A stretch of 64,000 bases of DNA from Methylobacterium tardum (GCF_023546765.1 NZ_CP097484.1:2760001-2824000); one strand, 5' to 3'. Positions 22,368 through 32,422 are shown, numbered from the stretch's first letter. The notes: generated from the sequence alone by a model not told the origin. Numbers and translations are program-made.

Positions 22368-23039
22368 CTATCCCGCCGACCGGCGGACCTGACTCGGCTC
22401 CGGTTCCGGGTAGAGCCGCTCCCGCAGGTTGTTGAGGATCCCGGCGGTGACGCCCCAGATCAGACGTTCTCCGAAGGGGAGAGCGTAGAACCATCGGGTA
22501 CGGCCCTGCCACTCCCGCGACCGCAACCGGTAGCGCTCGCGATCCATCAGCACCGACAGGGGCACCTCGAAAACGTCCGCAACCTCACTGGGGTTCGGCC
22601 GGAAGGTCGCCTCTTCGGAGACCAGACCGATGACCGGCGTCACGAGGAAGCCGGTGCCGGACAGGTAGGGGTCAATATAGCCGAGCAGGCGCACCGATTC
22701 GGGAAGGAGGCCAATTTCCTCGAAGGCCTCCCGCAGGGCCGCATCCGCCGGTCCCGGATCCGACGGATCGATCTTTCCGCCGGGCAGCGCAACCTGACCG
22801 GAATGATCGCGCAGGTTCGCGGCGCGCTGCGTCAGCACGAGGTTCGGCCCGGCGGCACGGAAGACCACCGGGACCAACACCGCGGCCCGCCGGTGCGGTG
22901 GGGGCGGGATCAGGGCCGCGCCGTCCGGATCCAGGCTGTGGTCACCGCGCGGATTGGAGGTCGGATCGTCCGGTCCGGGTGGATGCGGCGACAGACCGGA
23001 TGCGGCCCGGGCCAGAAAATCGGCGAGGGAATCGCTCAC
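22368..23039 (-). CDS. NUDIX hydrolase, CoA pyrophosphatase type
   Basis: A 223-residue NUDIX protein. The NUDIX box is present as GGKIDPSDPG...ALREAFEEIGL near residue 100, preceded by LTQRAANLRDHSGQVALPGG, the extra motif found in CoA/acyl-CoA pyrophosphatases (NudL/YeaB type). It probably hydrolyses CoA derivatives to phosphopantetheine. The GTG start at 23039 overlaps the stop of the DUF1285 gene (GTGA), so it is read as part of that operon. Confidence 0.88.
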   Translation of the reverse strand: MSDSLADFLARAASGLSPHPPGPDDPTSNPRGDHSLDPDGAALIPPPPHRRAAVLVPVVFRAAGPNLVLTQRAANLRDHSGQVALPGGKIDPSDPGPADAALREAFEEIGLLPESVRLLGYIDPYLSGTGFLVTPVIGLVSEEATFRPNPSEVADVFEVPLSVLMDRERYRLRSREWQGRTRWFYALPFGERLIWGVTAGILNNLRERLYPEPEPSQVRRSAG

Positions 23040-23623
23040 GCGGCGGAGGCCGGAGCTATGCGGTGGAAGACGCCGCCGGCCCAGAGACCGAGCCAGGGTT
23101 GCCCGTCGATCACGCGGTCCTCGGCAAGATCCACGAGGTCGTAGGTCAGCGCCCGGGTGATCAGCGCCCATAGGCCGCCCCGGACGTGAAGGTAAGGCTT
23201 GAGCGCGCCGTCGGGCCCCTCCTCGAAGCGCAGGGCGTGGTCCGCGTCGACGCTCACCAGCTCGCCGACGTTGGTGCGGAACGCGATGCGCCGCGCCTCT
23301 CCCGTGCCATCGACCGCCATCTCGACGGCCACGAACACCGCATCCTCGACGGTGATCCCGACGCTCTCCACAGGCGTGACCAGAACAATGCGCCCGTCCG
23401 GCTCGCGCCGCAGGATCGTGGAGAACAGCTTGACCAGCTTGTTGCGCCGGATCGGCGAGCCGTTGTGGTGCCACGTGCCATCGGCCGCGATGCGGATGTC
23501 GATCGCGCCGCAATAGGGCGGATTCCACCGCTCGACCGGCGGTAGCCCGCGCTTCGGCAAATCCCCGAGAGCCGCACTGAGCCGGCTCAAGGTGGGGTCG
23601 TCTGATAGGGAATCCGCGGTCAT
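23036..23623 (-). CDS. DUF1285 domain protein
   Basis: A 195-residue soluble protein. It contains the DUF1285 signature CGAIDIRIAADGTWHHNGSPI, followed by RNKLVKLFSTILRREPDG and the conserved VTPVESVGITVEDAVFVA. The family is widespread in proteobacteria and has no established function. It is first in a minus-strand set: DUF1285, NUDIX, DUF6111-like, cca, joined by short overlaps or gaps. That grouping recurs in related bacteria as I recall it and suggests a shared nucleotide or RNA housekeeping role. Confidence 0.88.
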   Translation of the reverse strand: MTADSLSDDPTLSRLSAALGDLPKRGLPPVERWNPPYCGAIDIRIAADGTWHHNGSPIRRNKLVKLFSTILRREPDGRIVLVTPVESVGITVEDAVFVAVEMAVDGTGEARRIAFRTNVGELVSVDADHALRFEEGPDGALKPYLHVRGGLWALITRALTYDLVDLAEDRVIDGQPWLGLWAGGVFHRIAPASAA

Positions 23624-23724
23624 GCCCGCTACAGATAGCGCTCCGCCGTGTCGTCAGCCATGGCCGACGACACGGTCTCACCGGCGCAGACCTGCGCCGG
23701 AGCCGCAGGATGCTCCGACGACGT

Positions 23725-24948
23725 CTAGGCCGGACCTGCGCCCTGGGTGTTCACCGTCAGGGCATAGATCGACTGGCTGGCCGCCATGAACAGGCGGTTC
23801 CGCTTCGGGCCGCCGAACGTGAGGTTGCCGCAGACCTCCGGCAGGCGGATCCGCCCGATCAGCGTCCCCGCCGGACTCCAGACCGTGACGCCGTTGTAGC
23901 CGACCGCCCGGCCAGCGTTGCTCGACACCCAGAGGTTGCCGTCGACGTCGGTCCGCAAACCGTCGGGCGCGCATCTGACGCCATCGACGACGCAATCCGC
24001 GAACAGGCGCTTGTTCGACAAGGCGCCGCCGCTCCCGATATCGAACGCGTAGATTTCGCCCTTGCCGCCGGGGCCCGTGTCGCCGGGGCCCTTCCCGGTG
24101 GAGCAGATGTAGAGCGTCCGGTGATCGGGCGAGAAGCACAGGCCGTTCGGATCCGGAACCTGATCGTCGGTGAGGACCCGATCGATCCGGCCGGCGGGAT
24201 CGATGCGGTAGACGGCATTGGGCAGGACGCGCCGCGCCGTCACGACCCCGGCCGGCTGCCCGAGCCGCGGATTGAGATGGCCCTTCGGGTTCGAGGGGCC
24301 GCCCGCCTCGTCCGGCAGCCCTTCGTAGAGCTGGCCGCCGTAGGGCGGATCCGTGAACCAGTACGATCCGTCGATATGCTGGACGACGTCGTTGGGCGCG
24401 TTGAAGGGTTTGCCCTCGAAGCTGTCGGCCAGCACCGTTGCCGAGCCGTCGAGTTCGTAGCGGACCACCCGACGGGCGGCATGCTCGCAGGACACTTGAC
24501 GGCCCTGGCGGTCGAAGCTGTTCCCATTCGAGTTGCCGCTCGGCGCGCGGAACACCGAGACGTGCCCGTCCTCCTCCAGCCACCGCAACTGGCGATTGTT
24601 CGGGATGTCGCTCCACACGAGGAAGCGCCCGACGGCGTTCCAGGCCGGTCCCTCTGCCCAGAGCGCGCCGGTCCAGAGACGGCGAATGGCGCTGTTCGGC
24701 ACCACATACGCATCGAAGGCCGGGTCCACCGTGATCACGTCGGGATCGGTGAAATAGGTGGTCGGTGCCGCACCGGGTCGGAAGTCCCGCGGCGGATCGG
24801 TGATGGTGCTGGGCGGCGCCGGTCGAGCCGCTGCGCTGCCGGCTGTCGCGAGAACGGACCCGGCGGCCGCGAGAACGGCACGTCGCGACGGCGCGACGCG
24901 CCCGCCTGCGGCCCCTTTAACGGACGGATTCGTCTGCAAATCTGGCAT
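23725..24948 (-). CDS. Exported SMP-30/gluconolactonase-like protein
   Basis: A 407-residue protein with a Tat-like signal (SRRAVLAAAGSVLATAGSAAA, about residues 21-41) and a six-bladed propeller of the SMP-30/gluconolaconase/LRE group. Typical segments are EGPAWNAVGRFLVWSDIPNN, NAPNDVVQHIDGSYWFTDPPYG and DPNGLCFSPDHRTLYICST. The Glu, Asn and Asp of these segments usually bind the divalent metal. It may hydrolyse a sugar lactone in the periplasm. The ATG at 24948 fits the signal peptide. Confidence 0.9.
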   Translation of the reverse strand: MPDLQTNPSVKGAAGGRVAPSRRAVLAAAGSVLATAGSAAARPAPPSTITDPPRDFRPGAAPTTYFTDPDVITVDPAFDAYVVPNSAIRRLWTGALWAEGPAWNAVGRFLVWSDIPNNRQLRWLEEDGHVSVFRAPSGNSNGNSFDRQGRQVSCEHAARRVVRYELDGSATVLADSFEGKPFNAPNDVVQHIDGSYWFTDPPYGGQLYEGLPDEAGGPSNPKGHLNPRLGQPAGVVTARRVLPNAVYRIDPAGRIDRVLTDDQVPDPNGLCFSPDHRTLYICSTGKGPGDTGPGGKGEIYAFDIGSGGALSNKRLFADCVVDGVRCAPDGLRTDVDGNLWVSSNAGRAVGYNGVTVWSPAGTLIGRIRLPEVCGNLTFGGPKRNRLFMAASQSIYALTVNTQGAGPA

Positions 24949-25021
24949 GCGGCCCCCCAGCCTTTGCCCGCTCAAATCGGCGGCGCAAGCCGCGATACTA
25001 GGACTGATATCCTGATTCCGG

Positions 25022-25447
25022 TCAACCCGGATGCCGCCGCAGGATCTTCCAGACGCCGTCGGCCGAGGCCAGGAGGCGTGTGCCCTCACGAACGTCGCCC
25101 CGCATGAACACGAGGGAGCCGGTGCGCTTGACCACCTGCGGACGGATCTCGACCCAGTCGCCGAGACGCCCGACATCGATGAACTTCATCTCCAGCTGAA
25201 TGGTCACGCAATTGGCGCCGTCGGCGGCGCGCATGGCGGTCTCGCCGAGGGCGCGGTCGGCGAAGCTCATCAGCATGCCGCCATGGACGACGCCAATCAG
25301 GTTGGCGTGCTTCTGCTCGGCCCGGAACGCGTAGGCGCCGTCCGTGCCGCGGATGTGCAACGGGCCGACATGGGCGATGAAGCCTTCGTCCTGCACGAGC
25401 GTCCAGCCGGCTGCAGATGGGTCGAAGGCGTTCGTCTCGGTCGTCAT
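25022..25447 (-). CDS. PaaI-type hotdog-fold thioesterase
   Basis: A 141-residue single hotdog domain. The motif NLIGVVHGGMLMSFADRALG (residues about 49-68) is the PaaI/YdiI helix with the active-site Gly-Gly and Asp. VTIQLEMKFID follows. It probably hydrolyses aryl- or acyl-CoA thioesters. It stands 73 nt downstream of the SMP-30 start, and the following hrpB gene is on the same strand. Confidence 0.9.
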   Translation of the reverse strand: MTTETNAFDPSAAGWTLVQDEGFIAHVGPLHIRGTDGAYAFRAEQKHANLIGVVHGGMLMSFADRALGETAMRAADGANCVTIQLEMKFIDVGRLGDWVEIRPQVVKRTGSLVFMRGDVREGTRLLASADGVWKILRRHPG

Positions 25448-25491
25448 GGCGTCCTATCCGGATATCGGGAACGTGGAAGGGGCGGCCGGGG

Positions 25492-27944
25492 TCATGTCCC
25501 GCGCGGCTTAGCCCGGCGTGTCGGAGCTTCGCTGAGCGGATCTTCCGGCCAGGGATGGCGCGGGTAGCGCCCGCGCATCTCCGCGCGCACCGCCGCCCAG
25601 GAACCCCGCCAGAAACCCGGCAGATCGCGGGTGATCTGGATCGGCCTTTGCGCGGGCGAGAGCAGGTGCAGCACGAGCGGCCGACCGCCGGCGACGGGAT
25701 GACGGTCGAGGCCGAACAGCTCCTGGACCCGGACGGCCAGCACCGGTTCCTCGGCTCCGTAATCCACCGGGATGCGTGAACCGGTGGGCACCTCGACATG
25801 GGTCGGCGCCTCCGCGTCGAGGCGGGACCGGAGCTGCCAGGGTACGAGGCCCTGCAGGGCTCCCGCGAGGTCCTCGGCCGTGATCGCCGCGACGGAGGTT
25901 CGGCCGACGAGCGAAGGTGCGAGCCACGCACCCGCATCCCTGGTCAGGGCCTCGTCCGACAGGTCCGGCCAGCCATCGTCTTCTGCGGCGTGCAGGAACC
26001 GCACCCGGGCTCGCCACTGCGACAGCGCCGGCGTCCAGGGCAGCCTGTCGAGACCGAGGGCGGCGATGCCGTTCGCCAGGATCTCGGCGCTCTCCGGCTC
26101 CGCCGGGACCGGCAAGGGCCGCGCGCCCAGGTTGACCGCGCCCAGGCGCCGGACAGCCCGGGCCCGGAGGGCGCCGGCCGATGGGTCGAAGGTGATCTCT
26201 GTGCGGAATTCGATCCGGCCGGCGAAGAGCCGCTCGATCGCGTCCGGTTCGATCGCTGCGGCGGCGAGGATCCGGGCCTCTCCGGCCGCGCCGGCCAGCT
26301 CGGCGACGACCAGGTAGGTTTCCCGCGCGAGGGGGCTCGCCAGTCGAGGCGGCCGGCGCGGCCGCTCGCCATCACGAACTCGCCGTCCCGGCCGCGAGTC
26401 CGGGCGACACGGTCGGGATAGGCGAGCGCCAGGAGCGGGCCGGCCGATGCCGGCCGATCCTGCGGGCCGTCGCCGGCGATCCGCGCCCAGCCCTGCGCGA
26501 GCCGGCGCATGTCGGCGGCCCGGCCGCCGCGATCCTGCCGGAAGCGCTCGATCCGCGCGTCGAGGTCGATGCCGTCGCCGCCGAGCCCGCGCTCGACCAG
26601 CACGGCGGCGAGATCCGCGGCCGCGCGCGCCTCGCCCGCGGCGGCCGCGACCGTCACCATGCGGGCGAGGCGCGGCGGCAATGGCAGCGCGCGCAGGCGG
26701 CCCCCGGTTTCGGTGAGGCGACCGTCCGCGTCGAGCGCACCCAGATCGACCAGCATGGTGCGGGCCTCCGCCAGGGCCGGCGCCGGCGGCGGATCGAGGA
26801 ACGCCAATGTTCGCGGATCGGCCACGCCCCAGGCGGCGCAGTCGAGCAACAGGCCCGCGAGATCCGCCGCCAGGATCTCCGGTCGCGAGAACGGTTCGAG
26901 AGCCTTGGTCCCGGCCTCGGACCAGAGGCGCCAGCACAGCCCCGGCTCGGTGCGGCCGGCGCGGCCCCGGCGCTGGTCCACGGAGGCCCTGGATGCGCGG
27001 GCCGTGACCAGGCGTGTCAGGCCGAGGCCCGGCTCGTAGACCGGCACCCGCGCCAGCCCGGAATCGACCACGATCCGGACGCCCTCGATGGTCAGCGAGG
27101 TCTCAGCGATGCTGGTGGCGAGAACCACCTTTCGGGTTCCGGCCGGTGCCGGCGCGACCGCGCGATCCTGCTCGGCCGGCGTCAGCGCGCCGTACAAGGG
27201 GGCAACCTGAACCTCCGGATCGACCCGATCGGCCAAGAGGTCGGCGGTCCTGCGGATCTCCGCCTGTCCGGGCAGGAACACCAAGACGGATCCCGGATCG
27301 GCGCGCAGCGCCCGCAGCGTGACGTCGGCGACCGACTCCTCGATCCGCCGGTTCGGGTCGCGCTCGACGTAGCGGGTTTCCACCGGAAAGGCGCGGCCCT
27401 CGGAGGCGATCACCGGTGCCTCGCCCATCAACCGCGCGACCCGGGCGCCGTCGAGCGTCGCCGACATGACCAGGATGCGCAGATCCTCCCGCAATCCGCC
27501 CTGCGCGTCGAGCGCCAGCGCGAGCCCGAGATCGGCGTCGAGGGAGCGCTCGTGGAACTCGCCGAACAGGACAGCACCGATGCCGGAGAGTTCCGGATCG
27601 CCGAGGATCATGCGGGTGAACACCCCCTCGGTCACGACCTCGATCCGGGTGCGCGCCGAGATCTTCGAGCCCAGCCGGACGCGCAGGCCCACCGTGCCGC
27701 CGACCGGCTCACCCAAGGTCTGGGCCATGCGGGCGGCGGCAGCCCGGGCCGCCAGCCGGCGCGGCTCCAGCAGGACGACCTTGCGATCGGCGAGCCAGGG
27801 CGCGTCCAGCAGATCGAGCGGCACCCGCGTGGTCTTGCCGGCGCCCGGCGGGGCCACCAGCACGGCGCCATTCCGAGCGGCCAGGGCCTCGCGCAGATCC
27901 GGGAGCGCCGCCTCGATCGGCAGCGCGGTTGAGGGAGCAGGCAT
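25492..27944 (-). pseudogene. hrpB: ATP-dependent helicase HrpB, frameshifted
   Basis: A DEAH-box (here GEFHERSLD) helicase. It has Walker A APPGAGKTT near residue 32, SATLDG, LVFLPGQAEIRR, DQRRGRAGRTEPGLCWRLW and then the HrpB C-terminal domain. The first frame runs from ATG 27944 to about 26342 (FVMASGRAGRLDW). The C-terminal part (SPLARETYLVVAELAG to the stop at 25492) is in another frame. Adding one C at 26340-26341 restores an 817-residue protein of normal HrpB length. A one-base assembly error or a fresh mutation. Confidence 0.9.
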
Positions 27945-28105
27945 CGTCGCCGCTGATGGAACGGCCCGCCGCTCAGCGCAACCTTTCCGACCGGCCGGTG
28001 ACGGCGCGCGGGTTTCGGTACTGCTCCGGTCATCGAGGCCCTGGCCGATCGCGCGGGCAGACGCGATCGTGCCGCGCGAGAATAAGAAAGTTTGGGAGTG
28101 AAACG

Positions 28106-28741
28106 ATGACACGTCTTTGCCGCGCACTGGCGCTGGCCGCGCTACCGGTCGCCGTCCTGTCGACGCTCGCGGCGGCGCAGGCCCAGGACCGACTGCCGAC
28201 GATCCCGCCCCAGGATTACACGCCGGAGCAGAAGCAGGCCGCCGAGGCCTTCGCGCAGGCCCGGGGCAAGCCGCCCTTCGGCCCCTTCGAGCCGCTGATG
28301 TACTCCCCCGAGGTGATGACCCTGGCCCGGTCGATGGGCGATTACCTCCGCTACAAACCCAAGATCGGCACCACGCTCTCGGAGCTGGTGATTCTGATGA
28401 CCGCCCGACGCTGGACGCAGGATTACGAATGGTACGTGCACGCCCCGATCGCCCAGAAGGCCGGGATTGCACCCGAGATCATCGCGGCGATCCGGGACGG
28501 GCGGAGGCCGGCCCAGATGAGCGATGACGAGACGACCGTGTACGAGTTCACCTCCGAGCTGCAGGACACCAAGCGCGTCTCGGACGCGACCTTCGCCCGG
28601 GCCGAGGCCCGGTTCGGCAAGGCCGGCGTCGCCGATCTGGCGGCGATCTCGGGCTACTACACCTTTCTGGCGATGGAGCTGAACGCGGCGCGCTATGCGA
28701 TTCCCGCCGACGGTAAGCCCCTGCCGCGGATGCCGGAGTGA
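28106..28741 (+). CDS. Exported carboxymuconolactone decarboxylase-family protein
   Basis: A 211-residue protein with a Sec signal peptide (residues 1-26, LALAALPVAVLSTLAAAQA) and an AhpD/CMD helical fold. The segment SELVILMTARRWTQDYEWYVHAPIAQKAG holds the conserved Glu, Trp and His of the family, but the CxxC of AhpD is missing, so a peroxidase role is unlikely. Export of a CMD protein is less common. It has a GGGAG ribosome site. It is divergent from hrpB. Function unknown. Confidence 0.85.
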   Translation: MTRLCRALALAALPVAVLSTLAAAQAQDRLPTIPPQDYTPEQKQAAEAFAQARGKPPFGPFEPLMYSPEVMTLARSMGDYLRYKPKIGTTLSELVILMTARRWTQDYEWYVHAPIAQKAGIAPEIIAAIRDGRRPAQMSDDETTVYEFTSELQDTKRVSDATFARAEARFGKAGVADLAAISGYYTFLAMELNAARYAIPADGKPLPRMPE

Positions 28742-28890
28742 CCGGCCTTATCCACAGACGCGGGGGAGCTGGATCCCCGTTTTCCACAGGCTTCCGGCGG
28801 GCGATCGGGGAAGAGTCGGCGGCGTTGATCAAACGTTAACCATTGTGGCTTGTTCTCTTTTCGTTCGCGATCGCAACGAAGGAGGCCACG

Positions 28891-29124
28891 ATGCTGACCC
28901 AAGCCGCTGCCGCGCGGGACGACCATGCCTGTCCGGTCGAGGCGATCAGCGCCGCATATCTAGGCTTTGCCGGCGGCGATGCCGGGATTGCCCTGCGCTG
29001 CGCCATCGCCGACGCGCTGTCCGACCTGATGGAGGCCGAGCGGCGGACCCGGGAGCGCAGCCGTCTGATCTCCCGCGGCTATGTCCGCGCCCTGCCCGGT
29101 GCGGTCGGCGAACCGGCAAGCTGA
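28891..29124 (+). CDS. Small soluble hypothetical protein, 77 aa
   Basis: Its ribosome site AAGGAGG lies 6 nt before the ATG at 28891, which argues strongly for this start. The protein (AAYLGFAGGDAGIALRCAIADAL...EAERRTRERSRLISRGYVRAL) is mostly helical and basic at the end. It has no recognised domain. The preceding 149 nt hold an AT-richer tract (GTTAACCATTGTGGCTTG) that may be its promoter. Confidence 0.7.
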   Translation: MLTQAAAARDDHACPVEAISAAYLGFAGGDAGIALRCAIADALSDLMEAERRTRERSRLISRGYVRALPGAVGEPAS

Positions 29125-29190
29125 ACCGCAGCTGCAGAGCGACTTCAGGCGCGGTGCAGCGCGGTTATGGGATGGTCCGATCCGTGATCC

Positions 29191-29209
29191 GGGACGCCTT
29201 CGGCGTCCC
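29191..29209. terminator. Perfect 8-bp hairpin in the gap before the Gly/Tyr-rich secreted protein
   Basis: GGGACGCC and GGCGTCCC flank a TTC loop. It lies 66 nt after the stop of the 77-residue gene and 22 nt before the next ATG. It could end the upstream transcript or be a leader element of the downstream gene. Confidence 0.4.
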
Positions 29210-29231
29210 GCGCTTCCCTCGGAGACAGGTC

Positions 29232-29603
29232 ATGACACGCATCGCTCTGCTCTCGGCCGCCGCGCTGATCGGCGCGGGCACCCTGGCCTCCTCGGCCGCC
29301 GAAGCCCGCGGCGGCGGGGCCATCGCGGCCGGCATCATCGGCGGCCTCGCCGCCGGCGCGCTGATCGGCGCCGCCACCCAGGCCCACGCGGCCCCCGGCT
29401 ACGGCTATGGCTATGCGGATTACGGCTACGCGCCCGCTCCGGTGGTGGTGCGGCCGGCCCCCGCCTATAGCGTCTACGAGGAGGACGCTCCGGTCTACGC
29501 CACCCGGCGGACGGTGACCTACGAGCGGGTGCCCGTCGGCTACGGTCCGGCCCGCCACTGGCATCGGGATTGGGACGGTGGCGACGGCTATCGCGGCTGG
29601 TGA
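29232..29603 (+). CDS. Small secreted Gly/Tyr/Ala-rich protein
   Basis: A 123-residue protein. A signal peptide (IALLSAAALIGAGTLASSAAEA, residues 4-25) is followed by a Gly/Ala membrane-like stretch (AIAAGIIGGLAAGALIGAATQA) and a low-complexity GYGYGYADYGYAPAP tail ending in charged and aromatic residues. It resembles small cell-envelope proteins with Gly-zipper segments common in Hyphomicrobiales. GGAGA precedes the ATG at 29232. Function unknown. Confidence 0.75.
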   Translation: MTRIALLSAAALIGAGTLASSAAEARGGGAIAAGIIGGLAAGALIGAATQAHAAPGYGYGYADYGYAPAPVVVRPAPAYSVYEEDAPVYATRRTVTYERVPVGYGPARHWHRDWDGGDGYRGW

Positions 29604-29675
29604 GGCACCGGATGACTTGAAGGCTGCGGCGAGACCGGGCTGAATTCGGTCTCCCGCAACCAGACCGACGAATCC

Positions 29676-30374
29676 ATGCTGGTCCATGAAGGTGAGACGC
29701 GTACACCCGAGGCCGACCGGGCGCTCGCCCTGTCCCTCGCGGCGGTGGCCGGCGCGTTGAACACCGCGGGGTTCTACGCCGTCGGCCTCTTCGCCTCGAA
29801 CATGACCGGGAACGTCTCGGCGATCTCCGACCGTGCCGGCACGGGCGATCTCGCCCTGGCGGTCCAGGCCTGCCTGCTCGTCATCCTGTTCGTGCTCGGC
29901 GCGGCGTCCGCGACGCTCCTGATCCGTCGCCGCCGCCGGACGGCCGGACCGAGCGCCTACGCCTACGGCGTCTGCGCCGAGGCAATCCTGCTGGTCGCCC
30001 TCGGCCTGCTGGTGCTGCCGCTCCACGAGCCGGTCCGGAGCCACGCCCTGGTTCTCGGCCTGAGCTTCGTTCTGGGCCTGCAGAACGCGGCCGTGACCAA
30101 GATCTCCGAGGCGCGCGTTCGAACCACCCACGTGACCGGCATGATCACCGATATCGGCATCGAGCTCGCCCGCTGGCTCGACCGCGGCGCATCCGTCCCA
30201 GATCCGCTGAAGCCGCACGATCCCGAGCGGCTGCGGCTGCACCTTCTGACCGTCGCGGCGTTCCTGGTCGGCGGGGCGGTGGGCGTGGTGGCCTATCGCC
30301 TCATCGGCGTGGCGCTGCTGTTCGCGGCGGCCGGGATCCTGGCCTGCCTCGCTCTCCCCGCCCTCAGGCGCTGA
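29676..30374 (+). CDS. DUF1275 (YoaK-like) membrane protein
   Basis: A 232-residue integral membrane protein with about six hydrophobic segments. The DUF1275 hallmarks are present: LSLAAVAGALNTAGFYAVGL, then SNMTGNVSAISD, and LGLQNAAVTKISEARVRTTHVTGMITDIG. Function is not established for the family. Its 3' end overlaps the convergent small gene by 11 nt. Confidence 0.9.
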   Translation: MLVHEGETRTPEADRALALSLAAVAGALNTAGFYAVGLFASNMTGNVSAISDRAGTGDLALAVQACLLVILFVLGAASATLLIRRRRRTAGPSAYAYGVCAEAILLVALGLLVLPLHEPVRSHALVLGLSFVLGLQNAAVTKISEARVRTTHVTGMITDIGIELARWLDRGASVPDPLKPHDPERLRLHLLTVAAFLVGGAVGVVAYRLIGVALLFAAAGILACLALPALRR

Positions 30375-30612
30375 TGTCGAGGATCTGCCCCATCATGCGG
30401 TCGGCGGTCCTGGCCACCGCGGCGTTCAGCGCGAAGGCCGACTTCGATCCAATCAGGTCAGCGGCGGCCCCGGACAGGTCGAGCTGGGCGGCGGGCGGCA
30501 GGGCCGTGTCGCCGACCGGGGCACCGCTCGCCGCAATGGTCTCGGCGGCTTTCCCGAGCCGGTCGGTGGCCCGGGTCATGCCGGTCGCGGCGGTCTGAAG
30601 GGCGTCGATCAT
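30364..30612 (-). CDS. Small flagellar rod-like protein
   Basis: An 82-residue protein. The start (MIDALQTAATGMTRATDRLGKAAETIA) and the end (DLIGSKSAFALNAAVARTADRMMGQILDI) resemble the two terminal helices of flagellar axial proteins such as FlgC, joined by a very short middle. No flagellar genes are nearby. The rod-like reading is inference; the gene itself is supported by a normal ATG start and coding-like composition. It overlaps the DUF1275 3' end. Confidence 0.65.
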   Translation of the reverse strand: MIDALQTAATGMTRATDRLGKAAETIAASGAPVGDTALPPAAQLDLSGAAADLIGSKSAFALNAAVARTADRMMGQILDISA

Positions 30613-30708
30613 GCCGGAATCTCCCGGGCCCGACCCTGACAGGGAGACGACAAGGCCCGGTTTCGGCGATCGCTCAAATGCCGCCGATTCCCTGCGACGC
30701 GCGCTGCC

Positions 30709-30873
30709 TTAACCCTTGGGCGCGCACACCGTGATCGCGGAGGCTCCGCCATAAGGGCGGTCCGCGTGGGCGACCATCTGCGCGGCGGCCTCGCAGGCCT
30801 GCTTGCTGTTGAACTCGACGGATCCAACGGCGGAGCCCGATCCAGCCAGCATGATGATCAATACGTACACCAC
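30709..30873 (-). CDS. Very small membrane-anchored hypothetical protein, 54 aa
   Basis: Ribosome site GGAGG about 10 nt before the GTG at 30873. The N-terminus is hydrophobic (VVYVLIIMLAGSGSAVG) and two Cys residues follow (KQACEAAAQM, ITVCAPKG), which may form a disulfide in the periplasm. It lies just outside the left attachment site, so before island insertion it followed tRNA-Leu. Confidence 0.6.
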   Translation of the reverse strand: MVYVLIIMLAGSGSAVGSVEFNSKQACEAAAQMVAHADRPYGGASAITVCAPKG

Positions 30874-30949
30874 GCCTTGTCCCTCCGGCGCCCCGATCCA
30901 ACGGCGGCGCGGGGCAGAGTGTATCGGGCGGCGGATGGTTTGTGAGCGC

Positions 30950-31006
<57 letters not shown>

Positions 31007-31174
31007 AACTGCGCAGCGGGGTAACCCGGCCTAACAGTTCTCACGATTTTTGCGCCGCAAGCCGCTCCAGCGATTGGCATTTTGGCCGAAGACGCGCAAC
31101 ACCGCCTAACATTGCAATTCGGTCCTTAACGGGCCAAGCTGCATCCCCCGGTGTTACCCCGAAAGGCGCGTCTT

Positions 31175-32422
31175 GTGGCAGCAAAGGTGCTGACCGTGCA
31201 AAGCGTCGAACGCCACAAGCCACGGCCCGAGGCTCGTCTGGAAATCCCGGACGCGGCCCTGCCGGGCTTCTACCTGATCGTGCAGCCGTCGGGCTTCAAA
31301 TCGTGGGCGATACGCTATCGGATCGCCGGGAGGCCTCGGAAGCACACGATCGGCCCCTACCCGCTTTTCGACCTGGTCACCGCTCGGGCCCGGGCCCGGG
31401 AGGCGCTGCAGCTCGTCGCGCTCGGCCAGGATCCGATCCTGGTGAAGAAGGCCACGGCAGAAGCTGCGAAGGTGGCCGCCGAGGATCGCGTGGAGCGGGT
31501 CGTGACCCTCTACGTCGAGCGGCACCTGAAGCCGAACGGCAAGCCCGGCTACGCGGAGACTCAGGAGGGCTTACTTCGCAACCACATCGTACCGCGCTGG
31601 GGCCAGCGGCGGATCGGCGACGTGACCAAGCGTGAGGTGGTCGCTCTGATCGATGGCCTTACCGACGCTGGGATGACGACGGGCGCCAACCGCGTGTTCG
31701 CTGCGACTCGCGCCCTGTTCAATTTTGCTCTGCGGCGCGAGCTCATCGCCACCACGCCCTTCCTGGGTCTCAAGCCCCCGCTGGCCGAGACCAGCCGCGA
31801 CCGTGTCCTGACGGAGGCCGAGGTGCGTCTGGTCTGGCGTGCCGCCGATGCCATCGGCTTCCCGTTCGGACCGGCCGCGCAGCTGCTCCTGCTCACGGCT
31901 CAACGCCGCGACGAGGTGATCCGCATGGTCCGGAGTGAGGTCGACGGCGACCTCTGGACCCTGCCGGCCGAGCGCACGAAGAACTCGCTCGAGCACCTCG
32001 TGCCGCTGGCGCCCCCTGCCCTCTCAATCCTGAACGCCGTGCCGCGGATTGCAGGCGCCGCAGGGTACGTCTTCACTAGGTCCGGCGACGCGCCGATGTC
32101 GGACTACACCACCACCAAGGCGCGCCTGGACAAGGCCATGCTGGCGATCGCTCGCGAGGACGCGGAGGCGGCCGGCCAAGATCCCGGCAGTGTGGAGCTG
32201 AAGCCCTGGCGGCTGCACGACCTGCGGCGCACGGCCAGCACCGGCATGGCGCGCCTGGGGATCCCGCTCCACGTGACCGAGGCCGTGCTGAACCATCGGT
32301 CCGGCACGCTCGGCGGCCTCGCCGGCATCTACAACCGGTACGCCTACTTGGATGAGAAGCGTGCTGCGCTGGCGACCTGGGCGGAGCACGTCGAGGCGAT
32401 CGTGGGCGAGGCTGCTCGATGA
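31175..32422 (+). CDS. int: Tyrosine-type site-specific integrase (P4-like, DUF4102 arm domain)
   Basis: A protein of about 415 residues. The N-terminal arm-binding domain (ALPGFYLIVQPSGFKSWAIRYR...KHTIGPYP) is the DUF4102 type, followed by a SAM-like core-binding domain and the catalytic domain. The catalytic Arg is in LTAQRRDEV, the HxxR box in LHDLRRTAS, the second His in VLNHRSG, and the Tyr in IYNRYAYLDEKR. The start is uncertain: GTG 31175 has GAAAGG nearby, and GTG 31151 is also in frame. It is next to attL and fits integration into tRNA-Leu. Confidence 0.94.
   Translation: MAAKVLTVQSVERHKPRPEARLEIPDAALPGFYLIVQPSGFKSWAIRYRIAGRPRKHTIGPYPLFDLVTARARAREALQLVALGQDPILVKKATAEAAKVAAEDRVERVVTLYVERHLKPNGKPGYAETQEGLLRNHIVPRWGQRRIGDVTKREVVALIDGLTDAGMTTGANRVFAATRALFNFALRRELIATTPFLGLKPPLAETSRDRVLTEAEVRLVWRAADAIGFPFGPAAQLLLLTAQRRDEVIRMVRSEVDGDLWTLPAERTKNSLEHLVPLAPPALSILNAVPRIAGAAGYVFTRSGDAPMSDYTTTKARLDKAMLAIAREDAEAAGQDPGSVELKPWRLHDLRRTASTGMARLGIPLHVTEAVLNHRSGTLGGLAGIYNRYAYLDEKRAALATWAEHVEAIVGEAAR

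Noticed and set aside
31041..31223. Minus-strand frames next to the integrase start and through attL
   Set aside because: They run through the tRNA remnant and have no start signal. Only the 54-residue gene at 30,709-30,873 has a ribosome site.
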